This document shows positions 1 through 9,285 of a stretch of 64,000 nucleotides of DNA, one piece after another. The first letter of the stretch is position 1. Each line of letters opens with the position of its first letter. The notes under the pieces are model-generated. The model ran no database searches and was not told the origin of the DNA. It worked only from the letters and a program-made list of their open reading frames with translations. A program made the translations under genes and the position numbers. This stretch comes from G963662265 sp963668545. Lineage in GTDB: Bacteria; Spirochaetota; Spirochaetia; CADAEX01. The stretch covers positions 2,480,001 through 2,544,000 of the forward strand of contig OY764868.1 of the NCBI GenBank assembly GCA_963668545.1, given 5' to 3'.

Positions 1-1191
1 AATAATTACAGCTATAAGAATACCCCAGAGGGCACTTCTTGTAATTGTAAAACCGCTGAGCATAAAATATATGATTGCAACAAGCGGGAGTACCAGATGA
101 CCTTTGGACCTGAGCAGAGGCCATAGAGGTGCAAGCTGATCTCTTGGAATTCCTTTAAGCCCGCTCCTTTTTGCTTCAAGATGAACCATTACCCAGATTC
201 CTGTAAAGTAGAGAATTGCAGGAATAATTGTATGCTTCATAAGCGTAGAATAGGGAATACCTACCGCATCACTGATGAGAAAAGCTGCAGAGCCCATTAC
301 AGGGGGCATGATCTGTCCGCCTGTTGATGCTGCCGCTTCCACTGCTGCTGCAAACTCACCCTTGTAACCCAGTTTTTTCATCATGGGGATAGTGAAGCTT
401 CCTGTACTTACAGTATTGGATACAGATGAACCGCTTATTGTTCCTGTAAGTGCTGATGAGAGAACTGACACCTTGGCAGGTCCCCCGGAAGCCCAGCCTG
501 CAGCACTGGTTGCTGCATCGATGAAAAACTGCCCGATTCCTGTTTTTTCAAGGCATGAGCCGAAAAAGATGAAAAGAAATATAAAAGTGGAACACACTCC
601 AAGCGGGTTTCCGATAACCCCTTCAGTAGTCAGAAACAGGTGGGTTATGATTCTCTGGGGAGAATATCCCCTGTGATGGAGAAATCCCGGAAGGTATTTT
701 CCTATAAATCCGTAAAGAATAAATGAAGATGCAATTATTACAATAGGAGGTCCTACAACCCTCCAGCATGCTGTCAGAACCAGAAAAACTCCGAGAGCAG
801 CCATGGCTACATCAACATTTGTATATGCACCTGCCCTGAACTGAAGCGCTTCATAATTGAAAAGAAAATATCCGATCACTGATGCAAAGACAGCAGCGAT
901 AAAAAGATCAAAAATGCTGTGCCTGTTTCTGTCAGTCTTTTTTGTGGCAGGATACATCACATATGCAAGACTTATTGCAAATCCAAGATGTGAGTATCTT
1001 ACAATCTGCTGGGGAAAGCTGTTTGTGATAGAAGCATAAAGCTGAAAACAGGCAAAAACTGAAAGAATTACTGTCAGCAGAATTTTCTGCTTTCCCTTGA
1101 AATTCTTGAATTTCGATTCCCTGTCAATTGTTGTTAAATCGATATCTTCTGTTATTGTTCGATTGTATTTAGCAAATAGATTAAAGCCCAT
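1..1191 (-). CDS. TRAP transporter fused permease, TAXI type (3' part cut by window edge)
   Basis: Integral membrane permease of a tripartite ATP-independent periplasmic (TRAP) importer, which uses an ion gradient to take up a solute delivered by a binding protein. The frame is open from ATG 1191 to the left edge, about 397 residues, so the C-terminal part is missing. The N-terminus begins MGFNLFAKYN. About residue 50 onward is a run of hydrophobic segments (the small-subunit-like part), followed by large-subunit motifs such as the glycine/serine stretch in TGTISGSSVSNTVSTG and ASTGGQIMPPVMGSAAF, which mark the fused DctQM form used by TAXI systems. It lies directly downstream of the TAXI binding-protein gene on the same strand, separated by a perfect hairpin. 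Substrate cannot be read from sequence. The family assignment is sure. Confidence 0.9.
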   Translation of the reverse strand, partial: MGFNLFAKYNRTITEDIDLTTIDRESKFKNFKGKQKILLTVILSVFACFQLYASITNSFPQQIVRYSHLGFAISLAYVMYPATKKTDRNRHSIFDLFIAAVFASVIGYFLFNYEALQFRAGAYTNVDVAMAALGVFLVLTACWRVVGPPIVIIASSFILYGFIGKYLPGFLHHRGYSPQRIITHLFLTTEGVIGNPLGVCSTFIFLFIFFGSCLEKTGIGQFFIDAATSAAGWASGGPAKVSVLSSALTGTISGSSVSNTVSTGSFTIPMMKKLGYKGEFAAAVEAAASTGGQIMPPVMGSAAFLISDAVGIPYSTLMKHTIIPAILYFTGIWVMVHLEAKRSGLKGIPRDQLAPLWPLLRSKGHLVLPLVAIIYFMLSGFTITRSALWGILIAVII

Positions 1192-1215
1192 AGGGATCTT
1201 TCTCCTGTTTTACAA

Positions 1216-1245
1216 ATGCTGCGGAAGAAAAATCTTCCGCAGCAT
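1216..1245 (-). terminator. Perfect intercistronic hairpin between TAXI binding protein and permease
   Basis: Arms ATGCTGCGGAAGA (1216-1228) and TCTTCCGCAGCAT (1233-1245) are exact reverse complements around an AAAA loop. There is no long U-run on the minus strand, so it is more likely a partial terminator or 3'-end stabiliser that lets the binding protein be made in excess over the permease than a full stop. Confidence 0.75.
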
Positions 1246-1250
1246 ATTTA

Positions 1251-2234
1251 TTATAAGTTGTTGTCAGGAACATCCATCCCCTGTTCTTTGTAGTATTTGG
1301 CAGCGCCAGGATGTACATTACCGGCAATACCTCTGAAAGCACCGTCAAGACTCATGTAGTTGGCCTTGCTGTTAAGGCTCTTGAGTTCATCAAGGTTTTC
1401 GTAGATTGCTTTTGTGATATTGTAGATTTCATCTGCAGGAACATCATCCCTTGCAACCAGAATTGCCATTACAGATGCACTTGTAATTTTATGACCAACA
1501 TTGTACTGGTCATCGCTTGTTGTAAAAGGTGCATAGAAAGGATATTTTTCAAGCATTATGTTCAGATACTTTTCATCAATGTTGATTACATCAATATTTC
1601 CTGTAAGGCTGAGTTCTGTTACATTTGAGTTGGGATATCCTGAACACATGAAGAAAGCATCGATCTGTCCGTCCTGGAGAGCATTTTTACCTTCAGCCTG
1701 TGAAAGGAACCTTTCATCAATATCATTATAATCCATTCCGTGAGCAGCAAGAACTGATCGTGCAGCAACTTCATAACCGCTTCCTGCAGCACCTACACAG
1801 ATTCTCTTGTCTTTCATATCAAGAACACTTTTAATGCCGCTTTTCTTTGATACAACAATCTGAACCATTTCAGGGTAACATGCTGTAATTGCAGAAAATC
1901 CTCTTACAGGTTTTCCCTTGAACTGCTCGATACCTGACAATGCATAATGGTTAACATCTGTCTGAATCATTGCGAATTCATTTTCAGCGCTGCCAAGGAG
2001 CCTTGCATTTTCAACCGAACCGCCGGTAGATGTTACTGTAAGGTTTGTATTTGTATGAGTATTAACAACCTGGGCAAGAACGCTTCCGAAGTTGTAGTAG
2101 TTGCCAGTTGCACTGCCTGTACCCATAAGATATGAACCGCCTGTTTCCGCTTCTGATTTTTCTTCAGAAGATCCTCCTGCAAACAGACACACGCTGATCA
2201 TCAACATCAGCATCACAGATAAAAGTTTTTTCAT
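1251..2234 (-). CDS. TAXI family TRAP transporter solute-binding protein
   Basis: Periplasmic solute receptor, 327 residues from the chosen ATG. A signal peptide (MKKLLSVMLMLMISVCLFAG) is followed by GSSEEKSEAE. The mature part has the TAXI features MGTGSATGNYYNFGSVLAQ near the start, TGGSVENARLLGSAENEFAMIQTD, and DKRICVGAAGSGYEVAARSVL, typical of the NMT1_3/TAXI fold. An upstream GTG/ATG-type extension of 13 residues is possible, but the ATG at 2234 has AGGGGGAAAA just ahead of it, so that start is preferred. There is no lipobox cysteine after the signal peptide. It is the first gene of the transporter operon, and the hairpin downstream probably raises its level over the permease. The ligand is unknown; characterised family members bind glutamate or other carboxylates. 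Confidence 0.92.
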   Translation of the reverse strand: MKKLLSVMLMLMISVCLFAGGSSEEKSEAETGGSYLMGTGSATGNYYNFGSVLAQVVNTHTNTNLTVTSTGGSVENARLLGSAENEFAMIQTDVNHYALSGIEQFKGKPVRGFSAITACYPEMVQIVVSKKSGIKSVLDMKDKRICVGAAGSGYEVAARSVLAAHGMDYNDIDERFLSQAEGKNALQDGQIDAFFMCSGYPNSNVTELSLTGNIDVINIDEKYLNIMLEKYPFYAPFTTSDDQYNVGHKITSASVMAILVARDDVPADEIYNITKAIYENLDELKSLNSKANYMSLDGAFRGIAGNVHPGAAKYYKEQGMDVPDNNL

Positions 2235-2620
2235 TTTTCCCCCTTTTGGATATGAGGAAGCAGACCTGTACAATCCGCTTCATATGTACTGAACATGACA
2301 GGGCATATTTCATCTGAATGTCCTGCCATGTATATAACTCAGGTAAAAAGAGCGTACTGCAGAAAACACGTCTGTGTTTATATCAGAAATTCCCTAAAGA
2401 CAGAACATATCTGCCAGCAGTATCTTAACAGCGTATAATCAGGCAGCTTCCCTTTTTACAGAAAAATAGTAATTTATAAAATATCAGAAGCAAATAATGG
2501 ATAATGACTTAATTTTCTTGGATATTGACTTATACAGCTGTAATTATGATTTATTCACAGAATCCAGATCAGAATAAAACAGCTTTTATCTGAATTGCAT
2601 TTCTCCCGTCAATTGAAAAA
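2235..2620. promoter_or_regulatory. Intergenic region with stem-loop (2294-2330) upstream of TAXI operon
   Basis: About 390 bp between the TAXI gene and the response-regulator stop codon, both minus strand. CATGACAGGGCAT (2294-2306) and ATGTCCTGCCATG (2318-2330) can pair over 13 positions with two G-U-type mismatches and an 11-nt loop. It sits about 60-95 nt upstream of the TAXI start, so it could be a leader hairpin or an operator. I see no convincing sigma70 promoter; the rest is AT-rich and without a gene. Confidence 0.4.
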
Positions 2621-4204
2621 TCACAACTGTTCGCTTCTGAATTCTGTAGGACTTATACCTGTCATTTTCTTGAAATCACTTGTAAACTGCTGGGTATATT
2701 CATACCCGAGCTTTTCAGCAATCTCATTTATCCGGACAGACGGATCATTCAGAAGAAGTTTTGCCTTTTCAATCCTCACCTTCAGTGTATATTCAAGCAC
2801 TGTAGATCCTGTTTCCCTTTTAAAAAGTCTTGACAGGTATGATTTATTTATAAAAAGCCTGTCAGAGAGTTCCTGAAGTGTGATTTTGGGGTTTTCAGTA
2901 ATCAGGGAAACAGCCTTTTCTGTGTGAAGACAGTAATTCTCTCTGCTGTCATTCCTTATTTCAATAATCCTGTTGAAAATACCCAGGAACCATTCCCTTG
3001 ATTCATCAATTGAATTAAAGGTATCAGGGAGGTCTGCGGGAATATAATTTCTGCCGAAAAGATCAGTATATGATATGTCATTGTTTTTGCAGATATCAAT
3101 GATGACGGAAAACAGGTTTGTGTGAATATGCTGTATATAGTTATACTGAAGTATACCGTTAAGCTCTGCAGTATAAAGCTCCTTCACTGCAGATACTGCT
3201 TTACAGAACCTGTTTTCAGATGCATATCTTTTTATTTCAGCCAGGTGTCTTTCAACTTTTTCCGTCTTCAGTGTGGGTATTTTTGTGATCTGCATTGTAC
3301 TGAACAATGTTCTGTTCCCCCCCAGAAATATCCTGTATTTCAGAAGGTCATATGCCTGAGAGTAATTGTCAGCCACTTCCCCGATATTGAAAAAAATATC
3401 TGAAACCCCTGCCGAAACAGAATAGGCTGTTTCCTTTTTTATTTCCTGCCTGATGCAGTTTAGAATACTGCTGCAGTTTTTAATGATATCCCGGCTGTCA
3501 TCAAATTTTGTGAAGGACAGAAGTGCTGTAAAGATACCTGACTGGTAATAGGCAGCCTCACCCCACCCGTTACTTCCCAGAACATTGAATATTATTTCAC
3601 CTATACGCTCAATAACATTTACCCTGTCTTCAGATATTTTCAGAAAATCATCAATGCTTATGCACATTACAGAATAGGGCGGTTCAAAATGAGTCACTTC
3701 AGAGAGAACTGATTCACCCTTCCTGTTTTCAGCAATCATCCTGAGGTAATTGCTTTTCTGAAACTGCCTGTGATTATCCCTGCTTTCATCCATACAGCAT
3801 ACGGCAGAAGATCTTTCATCAAGGATATTTTCAGCTTTCATCAGAACACTGTAAAGTTCATCCTTTGTAAGAAGATCTTTTATCAGATAATCGATAACTC
3901 CAAGCTGCATAGCCGACTTTGCATAGTAAAAATTTTCATGGCAGCTGATAACAATTACAGCCTGATCCTCATCAAAATCCCTTATTTTCCTGATAAACTC
4001 AAGTCCGTCCATTACAGGCATCTGTATATCAACAAGCAGCAGGTCCGGCCTTTTTTCCCTGTAAGCCTCAAGAGCCTCGTTTCCGTTTCTTGCACAGCCT
4101 GAATAAATAAAACTGCTTTCCATCTGGCTAAGAAGCAGTTCGATCTTTCTCCTTGCCGGTTTTTCATCATCTACAACAAAAACTGAATATTTTCCGTCTT
4201 TCAA
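2621..4204 (-). CDS. AraC-type response regulator, YesN-like
   Basis: 527-residue two-component response regulator. Residues 1-125 form a receiver domain with acidic residues near VVDDE and the phospho-acceptor Asp59 in LLLVDIQMPVMDG. The middle (about 140-400) is a variable domain with no motif I can name. The last 100 residues are a double helix-turn-helix of the AraC/XylS type (LQELSDRLFINKSYLSRLFK, then INEIAEKLGYEYTQQFTSDF and KMTGISPTEFR). This architecture is that of YesN-like regulators, which pair with YesM-like kinases and usually control uptake or use of a carbon source. The kinase gene lies just upstream with a 4-bp gap. The TAXI-TRAP genes follow downstream in the same direction and are its likeliest target, which is inference. 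Confidence 0.9.
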   Translation of the reverse strand: MKDGKYSVFVVDDEKPARRKIELLLSQMESSFIYSGCARNGNEALEAYREKRPDLLLVDIQMPVMDGLEFIRKIRDFDEDQAVIVISCHENFYYAKSAMQLGVIDYLIKDLLTKDELYSVLMKAENILDERSSAVCCMDESRDNHRQFQKSNYLRMIAENRKGESVLSEVTHFEPPYSVMCISIDDFLKISEDRVNVIERIGEIIFNVLGSNGWGEAAYYQSGIFTALLSFTKFDDSRDIIKNCSSILNCIRQEIKKETAYSVSAGVSDIFFNIGEVADNYSQAYDLLKYRIFLGGNRTLFSTMQITKIPTLKTEKVERHLAEIKRYASENRFCKAVSAVKELYTAELNGILQYNYIQHIHTNLFSVIIDICKNNDISYTDLFGRNYIPADLPDTFNSIDESREWFLGIFNRIIEIRNDSRENYCLHTEKAVSLITENPKITLQELSDRLFINKSYLSRLFKRETGSTVLEYTLKVRIEKAKLLLNDPSVRINEIAEKLGYEYTQQFTSDFKKMTGISPTEFRSEQL

Positions 4205-4208
4205 AACA

Positions 4209-5936
4209 TTACTCTCTCAGGGGGCTTTTCGGCAGTATTATTGTAACAGTTGTGCCTTCCCCTTTTCTGCTCCTGAAATCTATTTTCCCCATATCGTTAT
4301 AGCAGTATTTAAGCCGCTCAATTATGTTATTTATCCCTATACTTGTCAAACCGCTCCTGTATTTGCTTAAAAAGGTTTCATAGTTATCAATATCCATACC
4401 CACACCATCATCTACCACTTCAATCACAATCAGGTCTCCTTTATCAGATACTTTTATTTCAAGCTTTCCGGGTCCATCTTTTGGCTGGAGACCGTGAAAC
4501 AGTGCATTTTCAACAAGAGGCTGAATAAGCAGCTTGGGAACAAAGCATTCCCTTACAGACTCGTCCACACTTATGGCATATTCGAAACTTTCACCGTAAC
4601 GGAATTTCATAATTGTGATGAAAGCTTCAACAGCACACAGGGCTTCTTCAACAGTATTGTAAATCCTGTCAATTGCCATGCTGTTTCTGAACAGCAGATT
4701 CAGTGAATTGATCATGCTGCAGATATCATCAGCCCCCTTTTCAAGGGCAATGCACTCAATAGCATTCAAAGTGTTGTGAATGAAATGGGGATTTATCTGG
4801 GACTGCAGAAGCTGGAGCCTCAGCTGGATAGCTTTTATTTCAGCACTTTTTTTCTCTTCCTGCTCTTCATAAATCTGCCCTACCAGTTCTTTCATACTGA
4901 TAAAAAGTCCATTAATCCCTTCGATCAGATATTTCATTTCATCTTCAGTCCTGCAGGCCAGAGGCTCCGGCCAGTTACTGGTCAGCTTGAACTTGTTGAT
5001 CGCAGAATTTATTTCATAAACAGGTGTGGAAACACTGCTTGATATATAAAAACCTGTAAGTACTGCCAGAATAATACTGATAATTGTAATGATATAAATA
5101 CCCATCAGCACTTTTTTGACAACAGCAAAAAGGTTTGAAGTTGATATAGCAACAGCAATAGTCCACTCGGGATAGGCTGAAACGCTCTTTTCATAAATGA
5201 AATACTTGCTGTTTTCCCGGTAATTGAAAAAGGACCTGTCTTTCAGGGAAAAGATTGTATTCCCCTGTTTGTCATATATGGATATATCATCAAAGATTCC
5301 GCCGTAATGCTTCTCAATATTACCGAAAAGGAAATTATTCCTTATATTTATAGCAAGGTATCCCAGCTTTCTGAAATTTTTATTATCAAGATACTGTACA
5401 TAATAGGTGATATTCTTGCGGCTGCTGATCTTCATATAGTTGCTGTTCATAGGGAAAGTTGATGGGGGGGAAAACTGTTTGAATTTCTCCGATTTGATAA
5501 AGGAGCTGAAATCATTATTATTTCTGATAATTCTGCTGTAAGGCTCTATATGATAAAAAGGGTCCAGAATAATACCCTTTTTATTGAACATGAGAATGGA
5601 ATTGGTATAAATGGTTTTATAGGAAAAATCTCTCATTATTGAAGATATTTCCTTCACACTGCTGTCTGATCCTCCGCTGTAATCTGCAGCCTGCTTCATC
5701 AGGTTGTTGAGATGTGTGTTGTTTACAATCTCTCTCTGTATCTCATAAACCTTATTGACCCCTGAATCAAGTTCAAAATCAATCATCATCACATTCTGCT
5801 CAATATTTTTCCGGAGCTGTGACATGAGGGTTGTTGAGAAAATATATGTTGAAATACCTGCTATCATCAGGATAATTAAAAGAAACCCTGCCGTAAAATA
5901 GAGAGCAATCCTTATCTTTATTTTTTTAATCTTCAT
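4209..5936 (-). CDS. Sensor histidine kinase, YesM-like (His_kinase PF06580 family)
   Basis: 575-residue membrane sensor kinase. One membrane segment lies at about residues 10-32 and a second at about 275-300, enclosing an extracytoplasmic sensor domain of about 240 residues (MMIDFELDSGVNKVYEIQRE onward). A HAMP-like linker follows. The H-box is QSQINPHFIHNTLNAIE, with the phospho-acceptor His in NPHFIHN, then a HATPase_c domain with NALFHGLQPK, VVDDGVGMD and SIGINNIIERL, ending in GEGTTVTIILP. This H-box identifies the LytS/YesM group. The gene begins the operon with the response regulator downstream. The ligand is unknown; the neighbouring TRAP system suggests an extracellular small molecule. 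Confidence 0.92.
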   Translation of the reverse strand: MKIKKIKIRIALYFTAGFLLIILMIAGISTYIFSTTLMSQLRKNIEQNVMMIDFELDSGVNKVYEIQREIVNNTHLNNLMKQAADYSGGSDSSVKEISSIMRDFSYKTIYTNSILMFNKKGIILDPFYHIEPYSRIIRNNNDFSSFIKSEKFKQFSPPSTFPMNSNYMKISSRKNITYYVQYLDNKNFRKLGYLAINIRNNFLFGNIEKHYGGIFDDISIYDKQGNTIFSLKDRSFFNYRENSKYFIYEKSVSAYPEWTIAVAISTSNLFAVVKKVLMGIYIITIISIILAVLTGFYISSSVSTPVYEINSAINKFKLTSNWPEPLACRTEDEMKYLIEGINGLFISMKELVGQIYEEQEEKKSAEIKAIQLRLQLLQSQINPHFIHNTLNAIECIALEKGADDICSMINSLNLLFRNSMAIDRIYNTVEEALCAVEAFITIMKFRYGESFEYAISVDESVRECFVPKLLIQPLVENALFHGLQPKDGPGKLEIKVSDKGDLIVIEVVDDGVGMDIDNYETFLSKYRSGLTSIGINNIIERLKYCYNDMGKIDFRSRKGEGTTVTIILPKSPLRE

Positions 5937-6281
5937 TATTTCATCACCGTTTCACACTATCAGCCATATCAGGTTATCCCGGCTTTTTCAATCTCCGCAT
6001 CAGAATATTCAGGGTATTTCCATTTACACAAGATAGGGATCATCAGAATATATCATCAGACAGCAGTCTGTCCAGATTCCAGACAGAGGTACTGCTGCCA
6101 TGCCACACAGCTGCTTCATATATATTTTTATATGCATTTAATGCATTTATTCCTACTATATATGCATTTTATGCTTTTTAATATAATTTTTTTAAGTTTT
6201 TTTGCATTAAGAGATTGACAGATTGATATCAGTAAAATATTATTCATTTCATCTCAAATCACAAATACAGAGGAATAGTAA
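5937..6281 (+). promoter_or_regulatory. Promoter region of serA-serC with ATGCATTT direct repeats
   Basis: A good sigma70 promoter is visible: TTGACA at 6215-6220, 17-nt spacer, TATTAT at 6238-6243, predicting a start near 6250. Upstream lie direct repeats: ATGCATTT at 6132-6139 and 6141-6148, ATGCATTT at 6162-6169 with ATGCTTTT at 6171-6178, and TTGCATTA at 6202-6209 abutting the -35 box. The repeats come as two pairs, 9 bp apart within a pair and 30 bp between pairs, so all would face one side of the helix. This looks like an operator for an unknown regulator. The left part of the gap is the upstream region of the divergent sensor kinase. Confidence 0.6.
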
Positions 6282-7160
6282 ATGAAAGTAGCTATTGTAG
6301 ATAATTTCTCACCCGGACTCGAATCGCGAATAAAATCATCCGGATATGAATCACATCCACTCGCTGAGGATACGGAAGCTGTTCTGGTACGAAGCAGGAC
6401 AAAAGTGGATAAATCATTTATAGACAGCTGTCCCAATCTGAAACTTATTATCAGGGGGGGAGTAGGCCTTGATAATGTTGATATGAATTATGCAGGTGAA
6501 AAGGGAATTGCTGTTAAAAACACTCCGAAAGCTTCAGCAGTCGCTGTTGCGGAACTGGCTTTTGCCCACCTGATATCAATCCCATCACTTCTTATTGATG
6601 CACATAACAGCATGAAAGAGGGCAAATGGCTTAAAAAAACTCTCAAAAGAACTGAGCTCTACGAAAAAACCATATGCCTTGTGGGTATGGGAAATATCGG
6701 TTTTGAAATGGCGAAAAGATGTCATGCATTCGGAATGAAAGTAAAGACCTATACAGTTGACGGCAATCCCGGAGAATATGCCCTGCTGATGCCTGACCTT
6801 GAATCAGCTGTAAAGGATGCTGATTATATTTCGCTTCATATTCCTCTTACAAAGAGCACTGAAAACCTGATTAACAGGGAAATTATCAGCTTCATGAAAG
6901 ACGGGGCAGCAATAATAAATACGTCCAGAGGAAAATGCGTTAATTCTGAAGATATCAGAAATGCACTTAAAGAGGGTAAAATAAGTTACTATGCATCTGA
7001 TGTATGGGAAACGGAACCCCCTTCAGAGGACACACCTCTATACAGGGATGACAGAGTAATTATGACACCCCACATAGGAGCATCTACTGGGGAAAACCTT
7101 GAACGTATTGAAACAGAAATAATCAATATCCTTGATAAATATAATAACGGAGAAAAATAA
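6282..7160 (+). CDS. serA: D-3-phosphoglycerate dehydrogenase (short form)
   Basis: Oxidises 3-phosphoglycerate to 3-phosphohydroxypyruvate with NAD, the first step of serine synthesis. It is 292 residues, with an N-terminal substrate-binding half, the NAD-binding GMGNIG (135-140), Arg216 in INTSRG, Glu245 in VWETEPP, and the catalytic His264 in MTPHIGAST. The TPHIGAS motif is characteristic of PGDH rather than other 2-hydroxyacid dehydrogenases. It lacks the C-terminal ACT/ASB domains of long PGDHs, so the usual serine feedback site is absent. An AGAGGA site precedes the ATG. It overlaps the next gene by one base (TAATG), so the two are co-translated. The partner being SerC makes the assignment strong. 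Confidence 0.92.
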   Translation: MKVAIVDNFSPGLESRIKSSGYESHPLAEDTEAVLVRSRTKVDKSFIDSCPNLKLIIRGGVGLDNVDMNYAGEKGIAVKNTPKASAVAVAELAFAHLISIPSLLIDAHNSMKEGKWLKKTLKRTELYEKTICLVGMGNIGFEMAKRCHAFGMKVKTYTVDGNPGEYALLMPDLESAVKDADYISLHIPLTKSTENLINREIISFMKDGAAIINTSRGKCVNSEDIRNALKEGKISYYASDVWETEPPSEDTPLYRDDRVIMTPHIGASTGENLERIETEIINILDKYNNGEK

Positions 7161-8245
7161 TGGACAGAGTCTCAAATTTCTATGCAGGCCCCTCGGTACT
7201 TCCGGTTGAAGTACTTGAAGAATTATCTGAAGAATTAAAAAATTACAAAAACACAGGTCTCTCACTTATAGAAACAAGCCACAGGTCCGCAACATATGAT
7301 GAGGTTCACAACAGTGCCATCGCTCTATTCAGAGAGATTTTAAATGTCCCTGAAAATTACCATATTCTTTTTCTTCAGGGGGGAGGAACTCTTCAGTTCG
7401 GGATGATTCCAATGAATTTTCTGAATGAAAGCGGTGTATGCGACTATACAGTTACAGGAGCATGGAGCAGGAAAGCGTGTGATGATGCTCAAAAGCTCGG
7501 AAAGGTTAATATTGCATTCAACGGAAAGGAAAGCAATTATACAACCCTTCCTGCCCCTTCAGACATAAGTCTTTCAGAAAACTCATCATATCTCTATATA
7601 ACATCCAATGAAACAATAGGGGGAATACAGTGGAAAAACTGGCCTGACACAGGCAATATACCCCTTATATGCGACATGTCAAGCGACATACTAAGCAGAC
7701 CGGTAGATGTAGGCAAATTCGGAATGATATATGCCGGAGCACAGAAAAACCTGGGACCTGCAGGTGTTACAATAGCAGTTATCAGGGATGATCTTCTTTC
7801 AAGATCGCCTGAAAATCTTCCTGCATACCTGAACTATAATTCACATGCAAAGAGCAATTCCCTTTACAATACACCGCCTGTTTTTGCAATATGGGCCCTT
7901 AAACTTGTTCTTGAAAGGATGAAAAAGAACGGAGGGCTTGAAAAAACAGCAGCCGATAATGAAAAAAAGGCTGCAGTAATTTACGACACAATTGACAGAA
8001 GCGAAGGATTCTACAACTGTCCGGTTGAAAAGATAAACCGGTCTCTAATGAATATTGTTTTTACAATCAGAAACAGGGATCTTGAAGCCAGGTTTATTGA
8101 GGAATCTGCCAAAGAGAACATGATCGGGCTGAAAGGTCACAAGAGTGTCGGGGGATTGAGAGCTTCTGTCTACAATTCACTCCCTTTTTCAGATGCTCAA
8201 AAGCTTGCAGGCTTCATGAAGGAATTCTACAGAAAAAACAGCTGA
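7160..8245 (+). CDS. serC: Phosphoserine aminotransferase
   Basis: PLP enzyme converting 3-phosphohydroxypyruvate and glutamate to phosphoserine; it can also serve the 4-phosphohydroxythreonine step of vitamin B6 synthesis. It is 361 residues, the normal family length. Family motifs are visible: NFYAGPSVLPVEVLEE and GLSLIETSHRS at the N-terminus, FLQGGGTLQFGMIPMN, SNETIGGIQW, and the Schiff-base Lys196 in YAGAQKNLGPAGV, then GLKGHKSVGGLRAS near the end. It starts inside the serA stop codon. A phosphoserine phosphatase (SerB) is not in the window. A hairpin with a short T-run follows at 8367-8408. Confidence 0.96.
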   Translation: MDRVSNFYAGPSVLPVEVLEELSEELKNYKNTGLSLIETSHRSATYDEVHNSAIALFREILNVPENYHILFLQGGGTLQFGMIPMNFLNESGVCDYTVTGAWSRKACDDAQKLGKVNIAFNGKESNYTTLPAPSDISLSENSSYLYITSNETIGGIQWKNWPDTGNIPLICDMSSDILSRPVDVGKFGMIYAGAQKNLGPAGVTIAVIRDDLLSRSPENLPAYLNYNSHAKSNSLYNTPPVFAIWALKLVLERMKKNGGLEKTAADNEKKAAVIYDTIDRSEGFYNCPVEKINRSLMNIVFTIRNRDLEARFIEESAKENMIGLKGHKSVGGLRASVYNSLPFSDAQKLAGFMKEFYRKNS

Positions 8246-8366
8246 TTTTTCAGGAAGAAATACAGGCCACTCTGATATCCGGACCGGCTTATACATTTAT
8301 CCATTAACAGGGTTTTAACGTCCGGTTACGGACTTAAACATAATCCACACCTTTTATATTTTCTCC

Positions 8367-8408
8367 AGCCTCTTCCTTTTCAGAAATACAGAATGGAAGA
8401 GGCTTTTC
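8367..8408 (+). terminator. Probable terminator after serC
   Basis: AGCCTCTTCC (8367-8376) pairs exactly with GGAAGAGGCT (8395-8404), loop 18 nt, followed by TTTT. It lies in the 250-bp gap between serC and the next gene, which otherwise holds a small GTCCG/CGGAC hairpin near 8320-8335 and no gene. Confidence 0.6.
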
Positions 8409-8495
8409 AACTTCACATAATCTTCATACCACCTGAAAAAAAAACACATCATGGATTATAATATTTAATACAAAACCTTAAGACAGGAGTTTTGT

Positions 8496-9170
8496 ATGAA
8501 AAACATATTATTTTCAGTATTAGCTGCAGTTTTTATTATCACATCATTCACAGTAAGTGCACAGCAGCAGAAAGCCGGGGCAAAACAGGGAAATGATATA
8601 AACATTGTTATTGCCGGAATAGAGAAGGAAGAGCTTTCAGAAAAGGAGACAGAAGGCCTTCTGTTCCTCTATGAAGAGGAAAAACTTGCAAGAGATTTTT
8701 ATGCATCCTTATATGAGAAATGGGGAAGAAATATTTTCAGAAATATCTCAGAAAGCGAACAGACACACATGGATGCTGTAAAAACACTTCTGGAAAAATA
8801 CAATGTAAATATTCCGGAAAAGGGGGAAGGTCTTTTCAGCAACACCGGGCTTGAAAAACTCTACAGTGATCTGCTTGCTGACGGGATGGTATCATATGAA
8901 AAAGCCCTTGAGAATGCCCTTCTGGTTGAGGAAAAGGATATCAGTGATCTGAAGGATGAAATAAGGACAAGCGACAACAGGGATATCAGAATTGCATATC
9001 AGAACCTGATGAAAGGTTCAAGAAACCATCTGAGGTCATTCAGCAGACAGCTGGAAAAAAACGGGGGAAGTTATTCACCTTCATTCCTAGAAAGCATGGA
9101 ATACAGCAGAATAAAAAACTCTGATATGGAAAGGGGAGGGATTATAACTGATCCTGATTACAGTTTCTGA
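8496..9170 (+). CDS. DUF2202 domain protein, exported ferritin-like helical protein
   Basis: 224 residues with a clear signal peptide (MKNILFSVLAAVFIITSFTVSA). The mature part matches the DUF2202 pattern: FLYEEEKLARDFYASLYEKW, then SEQTHMDAVKTLLEKYN, LYSDLLADGMVSYEKALENA, VEEKDISDLKDEI and NLMKGSRNHLRSF. The repeated Glu and His positions (E in YEEEKLARD, E and H in SEQTHMD, E in LLVEEKDI, H in RNHLRSF) are arranged as in ferritin-like diiron four-helix bundles, but the family has no established activity. CAGGAG lies 9 nt before the ATG. It is monocistronic, ending at a strong bidirectional terminator. A metal or redox role outside the cytoplasm is plausible but unproven. Confidence 0.85.
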   Translation: MKNILFSVLAAVFIITSFTVSAQQQKAGAKQGNDINIVIAGIEKEELSEKETEGLLFLYEEEKLARDFYASLYEKWGRNIFRNISESEQTHMDAVKTLLEKYNVNIPEKGEGLFSNTGLEKLYSDLLADGMVSYEKALENALLVEEKDISDLKDEIRTSDNRDIRIAYQNLMKGSRNHLRSFSRQLEKNGGSYSPSFLESMEYSRIKNSDMERGGIITDPDYSF

Positions 9171-9215
9171 AAAGGGCAACAACAGGAATCATCTGAAAAA
9201 GAAGACTTTAATCTG

Positions 9216-9249
9216 TCAATTACCTCCGGGAAAACCCGGAGGCAATTGA
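9216..9249. terminator. Bidirectional terminator between convergent genes
   Basis: TCAATT-A-CCTCCGGG (9216-9230) pairs with CCCGGAGG-C-AATTGA (9235-9249) around an AAAA loop, with a single A-C mismatch. It separates the plus-strand DUF2202 gene from the minus-strand FecR-like gene. Confidence 0.75.
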
Positions 9250-9285
9250 TATTGCAGCAATACTTTTCCCATAAGACAGGAGGCC

